From positions 2,604,001 to 2,668,000 of the forward strand of contig NC_003228.3 of assembly GCF_000025985.1 (NCBI RefSeq): DNA of 64,000 bases, in the 5' to 3' direction. How positions within the stretch are numbered: position 1 is the first letter of the stretch; each line of letters starts with the position of its first letter. Positions 27,390 to 37,686 of this stretch are shown piece by piece. The position numbers were made by a program, and so were the translations under genes. Source of the DNA: Bacteroides fragilis NCTC 9343. Lineage in GTDB: Bacteria > Bacteroidota > Bacteroidia > Bacteroidales > Bacteroidaceae. The notes beneath the pieces were generated by a model, which was given only the letters and a program-made list of their open reading frames with translations, searched no databases and was not told where the DNA came from.

Positions 27390-28963
27390 AACGTGATGGT
27401 GAATGTGCTACCGTGTCCGGGTTCGCTTTTTACACAAACTGTTCCGCCATGTTTTTCTATCATTGTTTTTACATAATAGAGTCCCAGTCCGTATCCTTTT
27501 ACGTTGTGCAGGTTACCGGTCGGTACGCGGTAGAATTTATCGAATATATGTTTTTGTTTCTCTTGTGCGATGCCTGTTCCTTCGTCGCTGACAGAAATTT
27601 CCACTTTTCCGTTATCTGCTGTTTCGCGGCAATGAATGCGGATGACGGCCTTTCCCGGTGAATATTTCACTGCATTGTCTATCAGGTTGCTCAATATATT
27701 GCTGAAGTGGGTCCGGTCGGCAAATACTGTAAGGTTTGCCGGTTCTACTCTATAGTCGATGTCAATCGGATTTTGTGCTTTGAGTTTATGCTGTTCTGTC
27801 AATGATTCAAGCAAAGTAGCAAGAGTTATTTCTTCCAGACGGAGTCGGAAGGTTTTGCGTTGTTCCATACTCATCGTCAGTATCTGTTCAACCAGTCCGC
27901 TAAGCCTTTGCAGTTGTTCCTGGCTGATACTTAAATATTTGTCCCGTTTGGCTTTTTCGTCAGCTTGTCCGAAGTTGAGTAAAGCATCGTTGGCTGCATA
28001 TGCCACGGCAATGGGAGTCTTTAGTTCATGGGTGATATTGTTGGTGAAGTCACTTTTCATCTCTTCCAGTGTTTTTTGTTTCAGCAATGTGCGGATCAGG
28101 AACCAGAAAGAGAATCCCAAAATCAACAGAATGACGAATGAAGTAATAAGTATTCCTGCCATCTGATGGACGATCACTCCTGCAACTGAATCCATCCGAA
28201 GGCGGTAGAGAGAATGGGAATGGATGTCGAAAGTGTAGTCGTACGTATGGGCATCCGGTCCGGGGATGTAGTTCGCCGTACCGCCCATTCCTAATGTATC
28301 GGTGAAAAGTAAACTGGAGTCAGGCGTATTGCCGAAATGCAGATATTCTATCCGATACGGCAGTGAGATTCCTCTTTCCTGTAAACTGAGTGTCAGCAGG
28401 CTATCGTATGATTGAAAATCAGGATCCATGATAACGTCAAGGCCGGAGTGCAATCCTCTTTGAAAGTAAGTGGCCAGTTCGAGCATGGTATTCTGATCTT
28501 TCAATAGTATGTCCAGCCCGCCTTTTGTTTGCAGCATGGCAGCTTTTACCTCCTGCGAAGTGGAATCTTGCGGAACTACTTTTATTTCTTTCTGATCATT
28601 ACGAACGACGATCAGGGTGTCCAGTTTCCGTTCGGTTTTGAGAATGGAATCTTGTTGTATTCCTCTACTTCCCGGAATCTTTTCTTTATGGACCATAGTG
28701 CTGCTGCGAACCAGTGTTCCACCTTCATCATTGTATCCGGCGGAAACAGAGATTTCACCATGATCTTGGTCATCCCGACGCATGCGTTCTATGCGTAACA
28801 TCATCTCATTGTAATCACTTGTGCGCATAGCCTCGATAATCGAATGTTCCATATCACTTTTCATGGTATGGTACATACTAACCAACCAGTATGCCTGGTA
28901 GGCAAAGATGGCCATCAGAGAAGCAATTACAAGTATGGCGATATGTTTGATTGGGAGTTTCAT
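27386..28963 (-). CDS. Sensor histidine kinase
   Basis: A 525-residue membrane kinase. Helices at about 8-28 and 268-292 bracket a 240-residue periplasmic sensor region with no domain I recognise. HisKA has the phosphoacceptor His in NNITHELKTPIAVAY; the ATPase domain has NLIDNAVKYS, SDEGTGIA and GYGLGLYYV. A -7-like TATCTTTG lies at 28971-28978 on the minus strand, almost at the start codon, so the transcript could be nearly leaderless. First gene of the five-gene operon. Confidence 0.92.
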   Translation of the reverse strand: MKLPIKHIAILVIASLMAIFAYQAYWLVSMYHTMKSDMEHSIIEAMRTSDYNEMMLRIERMRRDDQDHGEISVSAGYNDEGGTLVRSSTMVHKEKIPGSRGIQQDSILKTERKLDTLIVVRNDQKEIKVVPQDSTSQEVKAAMLQTKGGLDILLKDQNTMLELATYFQRGLHSGLDVIMDPDFQSYDSLLTLSLQERGISLPYRIEYLHFGNTPDSSLLFTDTLGMGGTANYIPGPDAHTYDYTFDIHSHSLYRLRMDSVAGVIVHQMAGILITSFVILLILGFSFWFLIRTLLKQKTLEEMKSDFTNNITHELKTPIAVAYAANDALLNFGQADEKAKRDKYLSISQEQLQRLSGLVEQILTMSMEQRKTFRLRLEEITLATLLESLTEQHKLKAQNPIDIDYRVEPANLTVFADRTHFSNILSNLIDNAVKYSPGKAVIRIHCRETADNGKVEISVSDEGTGIAQEKQKHIFDKFYRVPTGNLHNVKGYGLGLYYVKTMIEKHGGTVCVKSEPGHGSTFTITL

Positions 28964-29015
28964 GCAGGCAAAGATAATGGTTAACCTTTGTTGTTGTTAC
29001 ATCTGATAAGACTAA

Positions 29016-29066
29016 ATAACACTACCGATAACAGTAGATAACACTACATAAGTCGATGATAACGTA
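29016..29066. promoter_or_regulatory. ATAAC repeat cluster, possible response-regulator sites
   Basis: ATAACACTAC occurs at 29016-29025 and exactly again at 29038-29047. ATAACAGTAG at 29028-29037 and ATAACGTA at 29059-29066 are related. The repeats fill the gap between the kinase operon and the divergent outer-membrane protein gene, at spacings of 10-12 and 21-22 bases (one and two helical turns). Confidence 0.55.
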
Positions 29067-29121
29067 TTGTCTTGCCTTTTCTGCCGTACTTTGCAACTGT
29101 AACCCAAACAAGGAATAAAAA

Positions 29122-31239
29122 ATGAAACGAATTTACTTGACTTTTGTGTTTGCAGGTGCTGTCTGCTTTCAGGTAGCGGCACAGAACGCGGATGAAGATC
29201 GGATACTTTCTGCGGATAGTCTGATTACGATGGATGGACGTTTAGACAGTTTGTACAGATCCTTGCCCGAAGTGATGGTGGTAGGTGAACGTCCGGTGGT
29301 GAAAGCAATGCAGGGAAAACTTGTATATGATTTGCCTCGACTTATTCAGAATTTTGCAGTAGACAATGCATATGACGCGATAAAGGAACTCCCCGGAGTG
29401 AGCGAAATGAATGATAATCTGACTTTAGGAGGAAAAAGTGTTACGGTTGTATTGGATGGCAAAGTAACCACAATGACTCAGGAACAACTGAACACTCTTT
29501 TAAAAAGCATTCCTGCCGGGCGTATTGAAAAGGCCGAAGTGATGTATTCGGCTCCTGCACGTTATCAGGTGCGGGGGGCTATGATAAATATCTGCCTGAA
29601 ACAGGGAGACTTCGGGAAATCCACCTTGCAGGGTGAGTTTTTCAGTGATTATCGGCAAAAGCATTATGAATATTTGACTGAGCGTGCGAGCCTTCTGTAT
29701 TCGGAACATAAATTCTCTGCAGACTTTCTTTACTCTTACAGTCATGGGCGAAACTATTTCCTGACGGATAAAGAGGCTTTGCACGCTTTGTCAGATGGTA
29801 CGATACATCCCATAAGTACGAATGAATCTCAACGAAGCCGTTCGAATAGACACAACCTGCGTTTAGCCGGCGATTATGTATTTGCCGCAAACCATCAACT
29901 TAGTGTGACATACAATGCCCAATTTGTGAATGGTTTTAATCTGAGCACTGTAGACGGCACTCAAATTTCGAATGCCCGTACCCGTATGACCGACCAGCTC
30001 CATAATGCACGCCTCGATTATCATATGCCATTCGGATGGAAAGCCGGAGTGGAATATACTTATTATCATTCACCTTCTTCACAATTACTTCACAGTCGGA
30101 TGGGGAGTGATGAACTGGATTTTCGTGTTAAAGACTCTCAGCGTATCAATCGTTGGAAACTTTTCCTCTCCGGAGAACATGATCTGGGCAATGGGTGGGG
30201 AATGAATTATGGGGCAGTTTATACGACAAGTTTGGACAACAGCCATCAATATTATCATGACCCTGAAACTGATGAAATAATATCGGGAAATAGCAATATG
30301 AAGTCTCGTCGTCGGGAACAAACACTTAATTTTTACGCCGGATTTAACAAGGCTTTTGGTGATAAATTGTCTTTAGATGCCTCATTGGCTGCCGAACAAT
30401 TCCACACGACTGTATGGAATGAATGGAGCCTGTATCCGACTTTTAACATTAACTATGCTCCTGCACCGGGAAATGTATGGCAATTATCCCTCAGCAGTGA
30501 TAAAAGTTATCCCGATTACTGGGCTACTCAGGATGCAGTTTCTTATATGGGTGGAGGATATTCCGAGATTCACGGCAATCCTTATTTGAAACCTGAGATT
30601 AACTACCAGCTACAGTTGACTTATGTTTTAAACAGTAAATATATGTTTAATGCATGGTATAGTCATACTAAGGATAATGCAACACAAACCCTTTATCAAT
30701 CACCGGAGCGATTGGTTGAAATTTATAAGTATTTCAATTTTGATTTTGAACAGCAAGCCGGTGTACAGGCTGTTGTCCCATTTGCGATCGGACGCTGGCT
30801 GAAATCGCGTTTCACATTGACCGGCGTTTACGATCGTCAAAAAGACAGTGACTTTTGGGATATTCCTTTTGATCGGAAAGCATATTATGCGATGTTGAAT
30901 ATGAATCATACAGTGACTCTGTTCTCACATCCGGATATTAAGCTGATTGTGAGTGGAATGATACGCAGTAAGGCGATACAAGGCATCTATGATTTACCGG
31001 CATCCGGCAACTTGGACATAGCGCTCAGGTATGGTTTTGCCAATGGAAAGGCATTGCTGACTCTTCGATGTAATGACTTGCTTGAAACAGGGCAGATTTC
31101 ACCGCGAATTTATTATGCTATGCAGAACGTGACCAACCATTACTCTGCTTTCCGTGAATTTGGTGTTTCGCTTACCTATAAGTTTGGAGGCTATAAAGAG
31201 AAGAAACGGGAGGGAGTGGATACCTCACGTTTCAAATAG
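29122..31239 (+). CDS. TonB-dependent-receptor-like outer-membrane beta-barrel protein
   Basis: A 705-residue exported protein with a signal peptide ending near VAAQ. Residues about 60-160 look like a plug domain (AYDAIKELPGVSEMNDNLTLGGKSV, VVLDGK, IEKAEVMYSAPARYQVRGAMINI). The remaining about 540 residues are alternating barrel strands ending in FGVSLTYKFGGYKEKK. The usual carboxypeptidase-like N-terminal domain of SusC proteins is absent and no partner SusD is present, so it belongs to the outer-membrane beta-barrel family of Bacteroidota. It diverges from the kinase/regulator operon, which probably controls it. Ligand unknown. Confidence 0.83.
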   Translation: MKRIYLTFVFAGAVCFQVAAQNADEDRILSADSLITMDGRLDSLYRSLPEVMVVGERPVVKAMQGKLVYDLPRLIQNFAVDNAYDAIKELPGVSEMNDNLTLGGKSVTVVLDGKVTTMTQEQLNTLLKSIPAGRIEKAEVMYSAPARYQVRGAMINICLKQGDFGKSTLQGEFFSDYRQKHYEYLTERASLLYSEHKFSADFLYSYSHGRNYFLTDKEALHALSDGTIHPISTNESQRSRSNRHNLRLAGDYVFAANHQLSVTYNAQFVNGFNLSTVDGTQISNARTRMTDQLHNARLDYHMPFGWKAGVEYTYYHSPSSQLLHSRMGSDELDFRVKDSQRINRWKLFLSGEHDLGNGWGMNYGAVYTTSLDNSHQYYHDPETDEIISGNSNMKSRRREQTLNFYAGFNKAFGDKLSLDASLAAEQFHTTVWNEWSLYPTFNINYAPAPGNVWQLSLSSDKSYPDYWATQDAVSYMGGGYSEIHGNPYLKPEINYQLQLTYVLNSKYMFNAWYSHTKDNATQTLYQSPERLVEIYKYFNFDFEQQAGVQAVVPFAIGRWLKSRFTLTGVYDRQKDSDFWDIPFDRKAYYAMLNMNHTVTLFSHPDIKLIVSGMIRSKAIQGIYDLPASGNLDIALRYGFANGKALLTLRCNDLLETGQISPRIYYAMQNVTNHYSAFREFGVSLTYKFGGYKEKKREGVDTSRFK

Positions 31240-31265
31240 TTCTGTGTTCGAGAATTAAGGAGGTG

Positions 31266-33275
31266 TCATTGAACAGGTAAAATCACTGTTATTCTGATAC
31301 CTCCTGTATATGTTGGGTCAATGCTTATCTTTCCGGACAATCTGCGGATGATCAGTTGGCACAAATAAAGTCCCAATCCGTTACCCGGAGTGAATGCATT
31401 GAGCTTGGAGAATCGTTCGAAAACCTCCTTATGTTTGTCTGCCGGTATACCACATCCGGTATCTGTTACGCTTATATGAACTTGTTGGCGTGCTTCGTCG
31501 ATGTGACAATGGAGGGTGATAATGCCTTTTTCAGTGAACTTATTTGCATTGTTCAATAGATGCTCTATGACTAATGATAAATATTTCTCGTGTGTGGTCA
31601 GTATGATGGGGTGTTCCGGCAAGTCAATCCGATAGTCTATATCGGGTTTATGAGACCGATTTAATAATGTCATCTCTTGTATACAGATAGAATTAAGATT
31701 CGCTTCTTTGCAAGGTAACTTCTCTTGTGATACATCCAGACTGGATATTTCAAGCATATTATCGATTAATGAAGTAAGTAGAATTGTACTTTTCTGAATC
31801 TCTTGTGAAAAACCTTCACGGGTTTCTTTATCTATCTCATCATTGAATATCAAGTCGGAGAAACCTACAATCGAATTGAGTGGCGTACGTATCTCGTGGC
31901 AAATAGAGTTTATGAAAGCTGTCTTCATCTTTTCACTTTCTTCGGCTTTTTGCTTGAGGTTCCGGAGATGAAACTTCATCTTTTTCTCTTTTTTCAGGTC
32001 GTGATATAAATACAGACAGACAAAGATTACAATTATCAGAATGATAGACAGGCATATCACCAGAATACGTTTGTTTTTAATTTCAAGTTGTGACTTTTCA
32101 TTGTTCAACTTATTCACTTCATATTTTATCTGGAGTTCACCCAATTGCTTTTGCATATTTTCAGTAGTCAGCGAATCTTTATATTGAGTCGCTATTCTGA
32201 GGTATGCCAATGCCTCTTTGAAGTTACCCATGGCTTCGTAGGTTTGTGATTGAATGTCGTATAATCCCGGTAGATTGTTTGGGATTATTTCTTGTGCAAT
32301 TTGTATCAGACTATCATTAGCCACCAATGCTTTTTCATAATGGGGTTGGGGCTTTTGATTCAGATAATAGTTATCCATCGATAGAAAATAGTTATATCGA
32401 TCGTACGGATTGGTTAGCTTTTTGTTCAATTTAACTATTTGTTGCCAGTAATAATCCATTTTTTCGGGAGCCTCCGAAATGGCATTAGTCAATAGAGATG
32501 TATAAAAGCGTAATTCGTGTATCGCCATATTATAAAAAGGACGTTGTGTTTGATAGTGATCTTTGTAATATTGTTGTTGGGTTTGCAGATTCTCATCTAA
32601 AATCCGGATGGCTGAATCACATTTATTCAGCATACTGTATGTATTGGATAATTTCCAAACAATGATCGATACAAATAAGATTTGCTTTTCCGGAGGCAAT
32701 TGCTTAGATAAGTTCATTGCTGTTTCCAGATAGGGGAGTGCCTCCTTTATCATGTCATTGTAATGAAGGCTACCACCGGTGATGTAAGCTTGGGCGATTT
32801 TACTGTAAAGTGATGCTTCATCAGATTTCTTTTCTTCTATAAATTGCAATTCTTTTGTGATAGCTTCTTCTGTTTCATTGTGGCTGCATAGTGTATCGAA
32901 AAATCGCATTTGAAGGTAAGCCAATACAGGGGCTGTTTCTTGCGGCTCCCGGATTGCTTTTATCAGTTCCATATAATGATATGCTGAATCCATACGATAT
33001 TCTTTTGTCTCTCCGCATACAAGATCATTTAAGGCATTGAGCATACCCGATGTATCGCCAGCCTTTTGGGCTTCTCTATACATGTTGAGCAAATATGTCT
33101 TTTCATCAGGGGTTTCAAAACAAATGTCCGCCAGGTTTCGGTAAATATTGATTCGTTCTGCAGCTATTGTCGTTTGTTTTAATTGTAATAAAAGACTGTC
33201 TTTTGCATGGTAATCTATGGCCAATGCTATTCCGGTCCAGGCGCACAAGACTAAGAGGATTATATATCGCATCAT
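31266..33275 (-). CDS. TPR-containing sensor histidine kinase (orphan)
   Basis: A 669-residue protein. The signal peptide (about 1-19) is followed by about 370 residues of helical TPR-like repeats, which should be periplasmic. One membrane helix lies at about 402-424, then a short coiled coil (KMKFHLRNLKQKAEESEKM). HisKA has the phosphoacceptor His in INSICHEIRTPLNSIVGFS; the ATPase domain has LLNNANKFT, VTDTGCGIP and GNGLGLYLC. No response regulator is adjacent, so its partner is encoded elsewhere. Visibly AT-rich compared with its neighbours. Confidence 0.88.
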   Translation of the reverse strand: MMRYIILLVLCAWTGIALAIDYHAKDSLLLQLKQTTIAAERINIYRNLADICFETPDEKTYLLNMYREAQKAGDTSGMLNALNDLVCGETKEYRMDSAYHYMELIKAIREPQETAPVLAYLQMRFFDTLCSHNETEEAITKELQFIEEKKSDEASLYSKIAQAYITGGSLHYNDMIKEALPYLETAMNLSKQLPPEKQILFVSIIVWKLSNTYSMLNKCDSAIRILDENLQTQQQYYKDHYQTQRPFYNMAIHELRFYTSLLTNAISEAPEKMDYYWQQIVKLNKKLTNPYDRYNYFLSMDNYYLNQKPQPHYEKALVANDSLIQIAQEIIPNNLPGLYDIQSQTYEAMGNFKEALAYLRIATQYKDSLTTENMQKQLGELQIKYEVNKLNNEKSQLEIKNKRILVICLSIILIIVIFVCLYLYHDLKKEKKMKFHLRNLKQKAEESEKMKTAFINSICHEIRTPLNSIVGFSDLIFNDEIDKETREGFSQEIQKSTILLTSLIDNMLEISSLDVSQEKLPCKEANLNSICIQEMTLLNRSHKPDIDYRIDLPEHPIILTTHEKYLSLVIEHLLNNANKFTEKGIITLHCHIDEARQQVHISVTDTGCGIPADKHKEVFERFSKLNAFTPGNGLGLYLCQLIIRRLSGKISIDPTYTGGIRITVILPVQ

Positions 33276-33297
33276 ATTGTTTGTTGTTTGTAGGTAA

Positions 33298-33305
33298 CAA
33301 ATATA
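33298..33305 (-). promoter_or_regulatory. -7 box for the TPR sensor kinase
   Basis: CAAATATA on plus is TATATTTG on minus, an exact -7 match 22 bases ahead of the start codon. Confidence 0.45.
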
Positions 33306-33382
33306 CGCCTTTTTTCAATGGGAAATCCGTCAATCCTCCGGTATCTTTTTGCTCCCTACTAAAAAAAGGTAATAAAGTCAAC

Positions 33383-33410
33383 TTTGATATGGAGTTAATT
33401 GTTAATTTTG
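33383..33410 (+). promoter_or_regulatory. Promoter of fhs
   Basis: TAATTTTG (33403-33410) is an exact -7 match; TTTG at 33383-33386 may be -33, with a short 16-base spacer. Transcription would begin near 33417, which supports the ATG at 33444 as the fhs start. Confidence 0.5.
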
Positions 33411-33443
33411 CAACTCCATTTTAAAAACCTAAAAACTCCCGAT

Positions 33444-35111
33444 ATGAAATCAGACATAGAAATAGCACGTAGTGTTGAGTTGAAGAAAATAAAACAAGTA
33501 GCAGAAAGCATCGGCATTCCCCGCGATGAAGTAGAAAATTATGGTCGTTATATTGCCAAAATTCCCGAGTATCTGATTGATGAAGAGAAAGTAAAAAAGA
33601 GTAACCTGATTTTGGTTACTGCCATTACTGCAACCAAGGCGGGCATTGGTAAAACGACTGTTTCTATCGGTCTTGCGTTAGGACTGAATAAGATTGGCAA
33701 AAAAGCAATTGTCGCTTTGCGCGAACCTTCCTTGGGACCGTGCTTCGGAATGAAAGGAGGAGCGGCAGGAGGCGGTTATGCCCAGGTACTTCCGATGGAG
33801 AAGATTAATTTGCATTTTACCGGTGATTTTCATGCTATCACTTCTGCTCACAATATGATTTCCGCATTGCTGGATAATTATTTATACCAAAATCAATCTA
33901 AGGGTTTCGGTCTAAAAGAGATTCTTTGGCGTCGGGTACTTGATGTGAACGACCGTTCTTTACGGAATATCGTAGTTGGTCTAGGACCGAAGACCAACGG
34001 TATTACGCAGGAATCCGGATTTGATATTACTCCAGCATCAGAAATCATGGCAATTCTTTGTCTTTCAAAAGACGTGGATGATCTTCGCCGTCGAATTGAA
34101 AATATTCTTTTAGGATATACCTATGATAATAAACCGTTTACAGTTAAAGATCTGGGTGTGGCAGGAGCTATAACAGTTCTATTGAAAGATGCTATACATC
34201 CGAACCTGGTACAGACTACCGAAGGTACTGCCGCCTTTGTGCATGGAGGTCCATTTGCTAATATTGCTCATGGATGTAATTCTATATTAGCAACGAAGAT
34301 GGCAATGACTTTTGGTGATTATGTAATTACAGAGGCCGGTTTCGGTGCTGATTTGGGAGCAGAGAAATTCTACAATATTAAATGTCGCAAGAGTGGGTTG
34401 CAGCCGCGTTTGACAGTGATTGTGGCTACTGCGCAAGGACTTAAAATGCATGGGGGAGTTAGTCTCGATCGCATTAAGGAGCCAAACCTCGAAGGATTGA
34501 GAGAAGGTTTGCGTAATTTAGATAAGCATGTCCGCAATCTGCACTCGTTTGGTCAGACTGTTATTGTTGCTTTCAATAAGTTTGCCAGTGATACGGATGA
34601 AGAGATGGAGTTGCTTCGTGAGCACTGTGAGCAGTTGGGAGTAGGCTATGCTATCAATAATGCTTTTTCAGAAGGTGGTGAAGGCGCCGTCGATCTGGCG
34701 AATCTGGTGGTTGAGACAATTGAAAACAAACCATCCGAACCATTACAGTTTACCTATAATGATGAAGATAGTGTACAGCAGAAGATTGAGAAAGTCGCAA
34801 CCAATTTATACGGTGCAAGCGTTGTGACCTATAGCACATTGACCCGTAACAAGATTAAATTAATTGAAGAAATGGGAATCGGTCATTATCCTGTATGCAT
34901 TGCCAAAACGCAATATTCTTTTTCAGCCGATCCAAAAGTATATGGGGCAGTAGATAACTTTGAACTCCATATTAAAGATATCGTTATTAACAATGGAGCC
35001 GAAATGATTGTAGCGATTGCAGGTGAGATTATGCGTATGCCTGGTTTGCCAAAAGAGCCGCAAGCACTCCATATCGATATTGTGGATGGTAATATTGAAG
35101 GATTGAGCTAA
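33444..35111 (+). CDS. fhs: Formate-tetrahydrofolate ligase
   Basis: Makes 10-formyl-THF from formate, THF and ATP. The ATG at 33444 gives 555 residues (start [10 protein letters not shown]), the usual length; the frame is open upstream to 33399 but no promoter would precede that start. Nucleotide-binding region is [20 protein letters not shown], and [27 protein letters not shown] (around residues 105-130) is the family signature. With glyA 1.2 kb away it supplies one-carbon units. Monocistronic; a hairpin follows at 35193-35245. Confidence 0.96.
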   Translation: MKSDIEIARSVELKKIKQVAESIGIPRDEVENYGRYIAKIPEYLIDEEKVKKSNLILVTAITATKAGIGKTTVSIGLALGLNKIGKKAIVALREPSLGPCFGMKGGAAGGGYAQVLPMEKINLHFTGDFHAITSAHNMISALLDNYLYQNQSKGFGLKEILWRRVLDVNDRSLRNIVVGLGPKTNGITQESGFDITPASEIMAILCLSKDVDDLRRRIENILLGYTYDNKPFTVKDLGVAGAITVLLKDAIHPNLVQTTEGTAAFVHGGPFANIAHGCNSILATKMAMTFGDYVITEAGFGADLGAEKFYNIKCRKSGLQPRLTVIVATAQGLKMHGGVSLDRIKEPNLEGLREGLRNLDKHVRNLHSFGQTVIVAFNKFASDTDEEMELLREHCEQLGVGYAINNAFSEGGEGAVDLANLVVETIENKPSEPLQFTYNDEDSVQQKIEKVATNLYGASVVTYSTLTRNKIKLIEEMGIGHYPVCIAKTQYSFSADPKVYGAVDNFELHIKDIVINNGAEMIVAIAGEIMRMPGLPKEPQALHIDIVDGNIEGLS

Positions 35112-35192
35112 ACTTTTCCATATACAGGAAGAGGTAGTTTCAAAAAAAACTGGAAATTGAGGATTTTATAGGTTAAAACTTCAAATATAAGA

Positions 35193-35245
35193 ATCCCCTT
35201 GTTCTAGCCTTGTATTGTAATAGATTAAAGCTAGAACGAGGGGAT
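35193..35245 (+). terminator. Hairpin terminator after fhs
   Basis: 16-base arms 35193-35208 and 35230-35245 (atccccttgttctagc) pair with a single G-T mismatch. It lies about 80 bases after the fhs stop. Confidence 0.7.
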
Positions 35246-35345
35246 CATTATATCCGAACCAGTAATATTGCCTCTTTTTTCTATTCTGAGATAGTTTCTT
35301 GGAGGCCCATAAATTTATTGTGATTCTTGGAGATTAGTCAAATAA

Positions 35346-35380
35346 ATCCCCGCTATTCTTTCTGAACGAATGGCGGGGAT
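35346..35380 (-). terminator. Hairpin terminator after the TapB-like gene
   Basis: atccccgc (35346-35353) pairs with gcggggat (35373-35380), with an inner attc/gaat stem. It lies 25 bases beyond the stop of the minus-strand gene. Together with the fhs hairpin it isolates two convergent units. Confidence 0.65.
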
Positions 35381-35404
35381 GACGGATATATAGAGTCCAG
35401 TGTG

Positions 35405-36115
35405 CTATTTTTTAATTCTTTCTAACACACTGTACGATTGTAGCTCCTTTTTATTATTATATTGTTCGGAACGGACAATACCAATATTGGGTGCATACCA
35501 TTCATATCCGTAACCCTTAATTGTTTCTTTCGGTGTCCAGATATTCATTTCATACTTTACTTTCGTACAATAAAATGCTCCAGCAGGAGTATTTACAGTT
35601 TCTGTAGTAACAAATTCTCTGTCGAAAACGGAGATTTCAGCCCGGTTGTTTTTATTTCCTTTTTGGTAAAGACGCAGAGTTCCGTCATCAAATTCGTCAT
35701 CGTCTCCCGGATTCATCGGATTAGAAAAGGCATCCGGATAATTCATTAAATCTCCCATCATATATACATCAGCGTTCATCATGTTGAGTGCTGTGGGGAA
35801 TGTTGCCACATCTCCCATACTCATAGAAAAATTTCCATCGCTACAACGAGCTACCATTTGTCCGGAATTGAGTGTTTTGCCTGCGGCATCAGCAAATGTA
35901 TAATTTGCTACTACCTCCATACCTGACGGATATTCATACGCCTGATCTACTCTGTAGACTAGGATATTAGTAAGTTTACCATCAGCAGTGTAGCAATTAC
36001 GGGTGATTTGTTCACCTTCTTGGTTGGGAAAAAAGAAGGCACAATCTTGATTTTGAGCCATAGCTCCGGCAGTAACCAATAAGGTTGCTGCGACCATTAG
36101 ATTTCTTATTTTCAT
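35405..36115 (-). CDS. Exported TapB/DUF3108-like protein
   Basis: A 236-residue protein with a signal peptide ending near GAMAQ. The mature part is mostly beta strands, with YTADGKLTNILVYRVDQ and a C-terminal block KVKYEMNIWTPKETIKGYGYEWYAPNIGIVRSEQYN, a pattern seen in the TapB/DUF3108 group of lipocalin-like exported proteins of Bacteroidota. Function unknown. It sits between the fhs and glyA genes but on its own transcript. The family label is tentative. Confidence 0.7.
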   Translation of the reverse strand: MKIRNLMVAATLLVTAGAMAQNQDCAFFFPNQEGEQITRNCYTADGKLTNILVYRVDQAYEYPSGMEVVANYTFADAAGKTLNSGQMVARCSDGNFSMSMGDVATFPTALNMMNADVYMMGDLMNYPDAFSNPMNPGDDDEFDDGTLRLYQKGNKNNRAEISVFDREFVTTETVNTPAGAFYCTKVKYEMNIWTPKETIKGYGYEWYAPNIGIVRSEQYNNKKELQSYSVLERIKK

Positions 36116-36298
36116 ATCAGTTTAGGTATTAAGTAAATATCATCTTCTTTTTTTAGTTACTTATCAACGGTTAACAGGAATGAAAGGTTTTGAGGGAGGT
36201 GTTAATGCGATGTTAAAAGAGCAAAAAAATGCCCGCAACTTTCTTCACAGAGAATTGCGAGCCCACGTATGTTATTGTTTAATACTAAAATGTGCTAT

Positions 36299-37579
36299 TT
36301 AATATGCGAAGATCGGATATTTTTCCATTGTCTTGTTGACACGTGCACGTACTTGTGCTATCACTTCTTCATTTTCTACGTTAGATAATACGGTTTCGAT
36401 CATTTCCGCGATTTCCAACATCAGATCTTCTTTTGCACCACGTGTTGTGATGGCAGGAGTACCCAAACGGATACCTGAAGTCTGGAATGCGGAACGACTA
36501 TCAAACGGAACCATATTTTTATTAACTGTTATATCAGCAGATACGAGTGCTTTTTCTGCAACCTTACCTGTTAGAGTAGGGTATTTACTACGCAAGTCAA
36601 CCAGCATGGAATGATTATCTGTGCCACCTGAAACAATAGTGAAACCACGGTCAATCAAGGCTTGTGCTAATACAGCGGCATTCTTTTGTACCTGTTTTTG
36701 ATATTCTTTATATTCGGGTTGCAAACATTCACCGAAAGCTACAGCTTTGGCTGCAATCACATGTTCCAACGGCCCTCCTTGTATTCCTGGGAATACAGCT
36801 GAGTCAAGTAGTTGAGACATCATCTTAATTTCTCCTTTCGGAGTTTTCTTTCCCCAAGGATTAGGAAAGTCTTTTCCCATCATGATTACGCCACCACGAG
36901 GTCCTCGGAGGGTCTTATGAGTGGTTGAAGTCACAATATGTGCATATTTCACAGGATTATCCAATAGACCGGCTGCAATTAACCCAGCAGGATGTGCCAT
37001 GTCGATCATGAGAATTGCTCCTACCTTGTCGGCAATTTCGCGCATACGTTTATAATCCCATTCACGAGAGTAGGCCGAACCGCCTCCAATGATCATTTTG
37101 GGCTTTTCACGCAATGCTACTTCCTCCATTTGATCGTAATCTACGCGCCCAGTTTCCTGTTTCAGATTATATTCGCAGGGAGTATAAATGATTCCCGAAG
37201 TGTTTACTAATGAACCATGTGAAAGGTGTCCTCCATGTGCCAGATTCAGCCCCATGAATTTATCTCCCGGATTCAGTACAGCCAGAAATACGGCTGCATT
37301 AGCCTGTGCTCCTGAGTGGGGTTGCACATTGGCCCATTCTGCACCAAAAATCTCTTTCAGGCGGTCAATGGCAATTTGTTCGCTTTGGTCTACCACTTCA
37401 CAGCCACCATAGTAGCGTTTACCCGGATATCCTTCCGCATATTTATTGGTAAGACAAGATCCCATTGCCTCCATCACCTGATCACTTACGAAATTTTCTG
37501 ATGCGATCAGCTCAATGCCTTTCAACTGACGTTGATGTTCTTTTTCGATAATATCGAAAATTAAATCGTCTCTTTTCAT
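36299..37579 (-). CDS. glyA: Serine hydroxymethyltransferase
   Basis: PLP enzyme interconverting serine plus THF with glycine plus 5,10-methylene-THF. 426 residues, normal length. Visible motifs are [29 protein letters not shown] and the PLP lysine Lys222 in [14 protein letters not shown]. Cytoplasmic. It has its own promoter. fhs nearby uses the same cofactor pool. Confidence 0.97.
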   Translation of the reverse strand: MKRDDLIFDIIEKEHQRQLKGIELIASENFVSDQVMEAMGSCLTNKYAEGYPGKRYYGGCEVVDQSEQIAIDRLKEIFGAEWANVQPHSGAQANAAVFLAVLNPGDKFMGLNLAHGGHLSHGSLVNTSGIIYTPCEYNLKQETGRVDYDQMEEVALREKPKMIIGGGSAYSREWDYKRMREIADKVGAILMIDMAHPAGLIAAGLLDNPVKYAHIVTSTTHKTLRGPRGGVIMMGKDFPNPWGKKTPKGEIKMMSQLLDSAVFPGIQGGPLEHVIAAKAVAFGECLQPEYKEYQKQVQKNAAVLAQALIDRGFTIVSGGTDNHSMLVDLRSKYPTLTGKVAEKALVSADITVNKNMVPFDSRSAFQTSGIRLGTPAITTRGAKEDLMLEIAEMIETVLSNVENEEVIAQVRARVNKTMEKYPIFAY

Positions 37580-37634
37580 TATTTGTTATAATAAGATTAA
37601 AGTGTATCTTGAAACCTTTATTATTATAATCGCA

Positions 37635-37665
37635 CAAATTTAGATATTATTTAAAGAGTGTGCAA
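37635..37665 (-). promoter_or_regulatory. Promoter of glyA
   Basis: On the minus strand TAAATTTG (37642-37635) is an exact -7 box. TTG at 37665-37663 lies 20 bases upstream, the expected -33 position. About 55 bases precede the ATG. Confidence 0.65.
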
Positions 37666-37686
37666 CCTTTTTGAAGAAAAAGTTAT

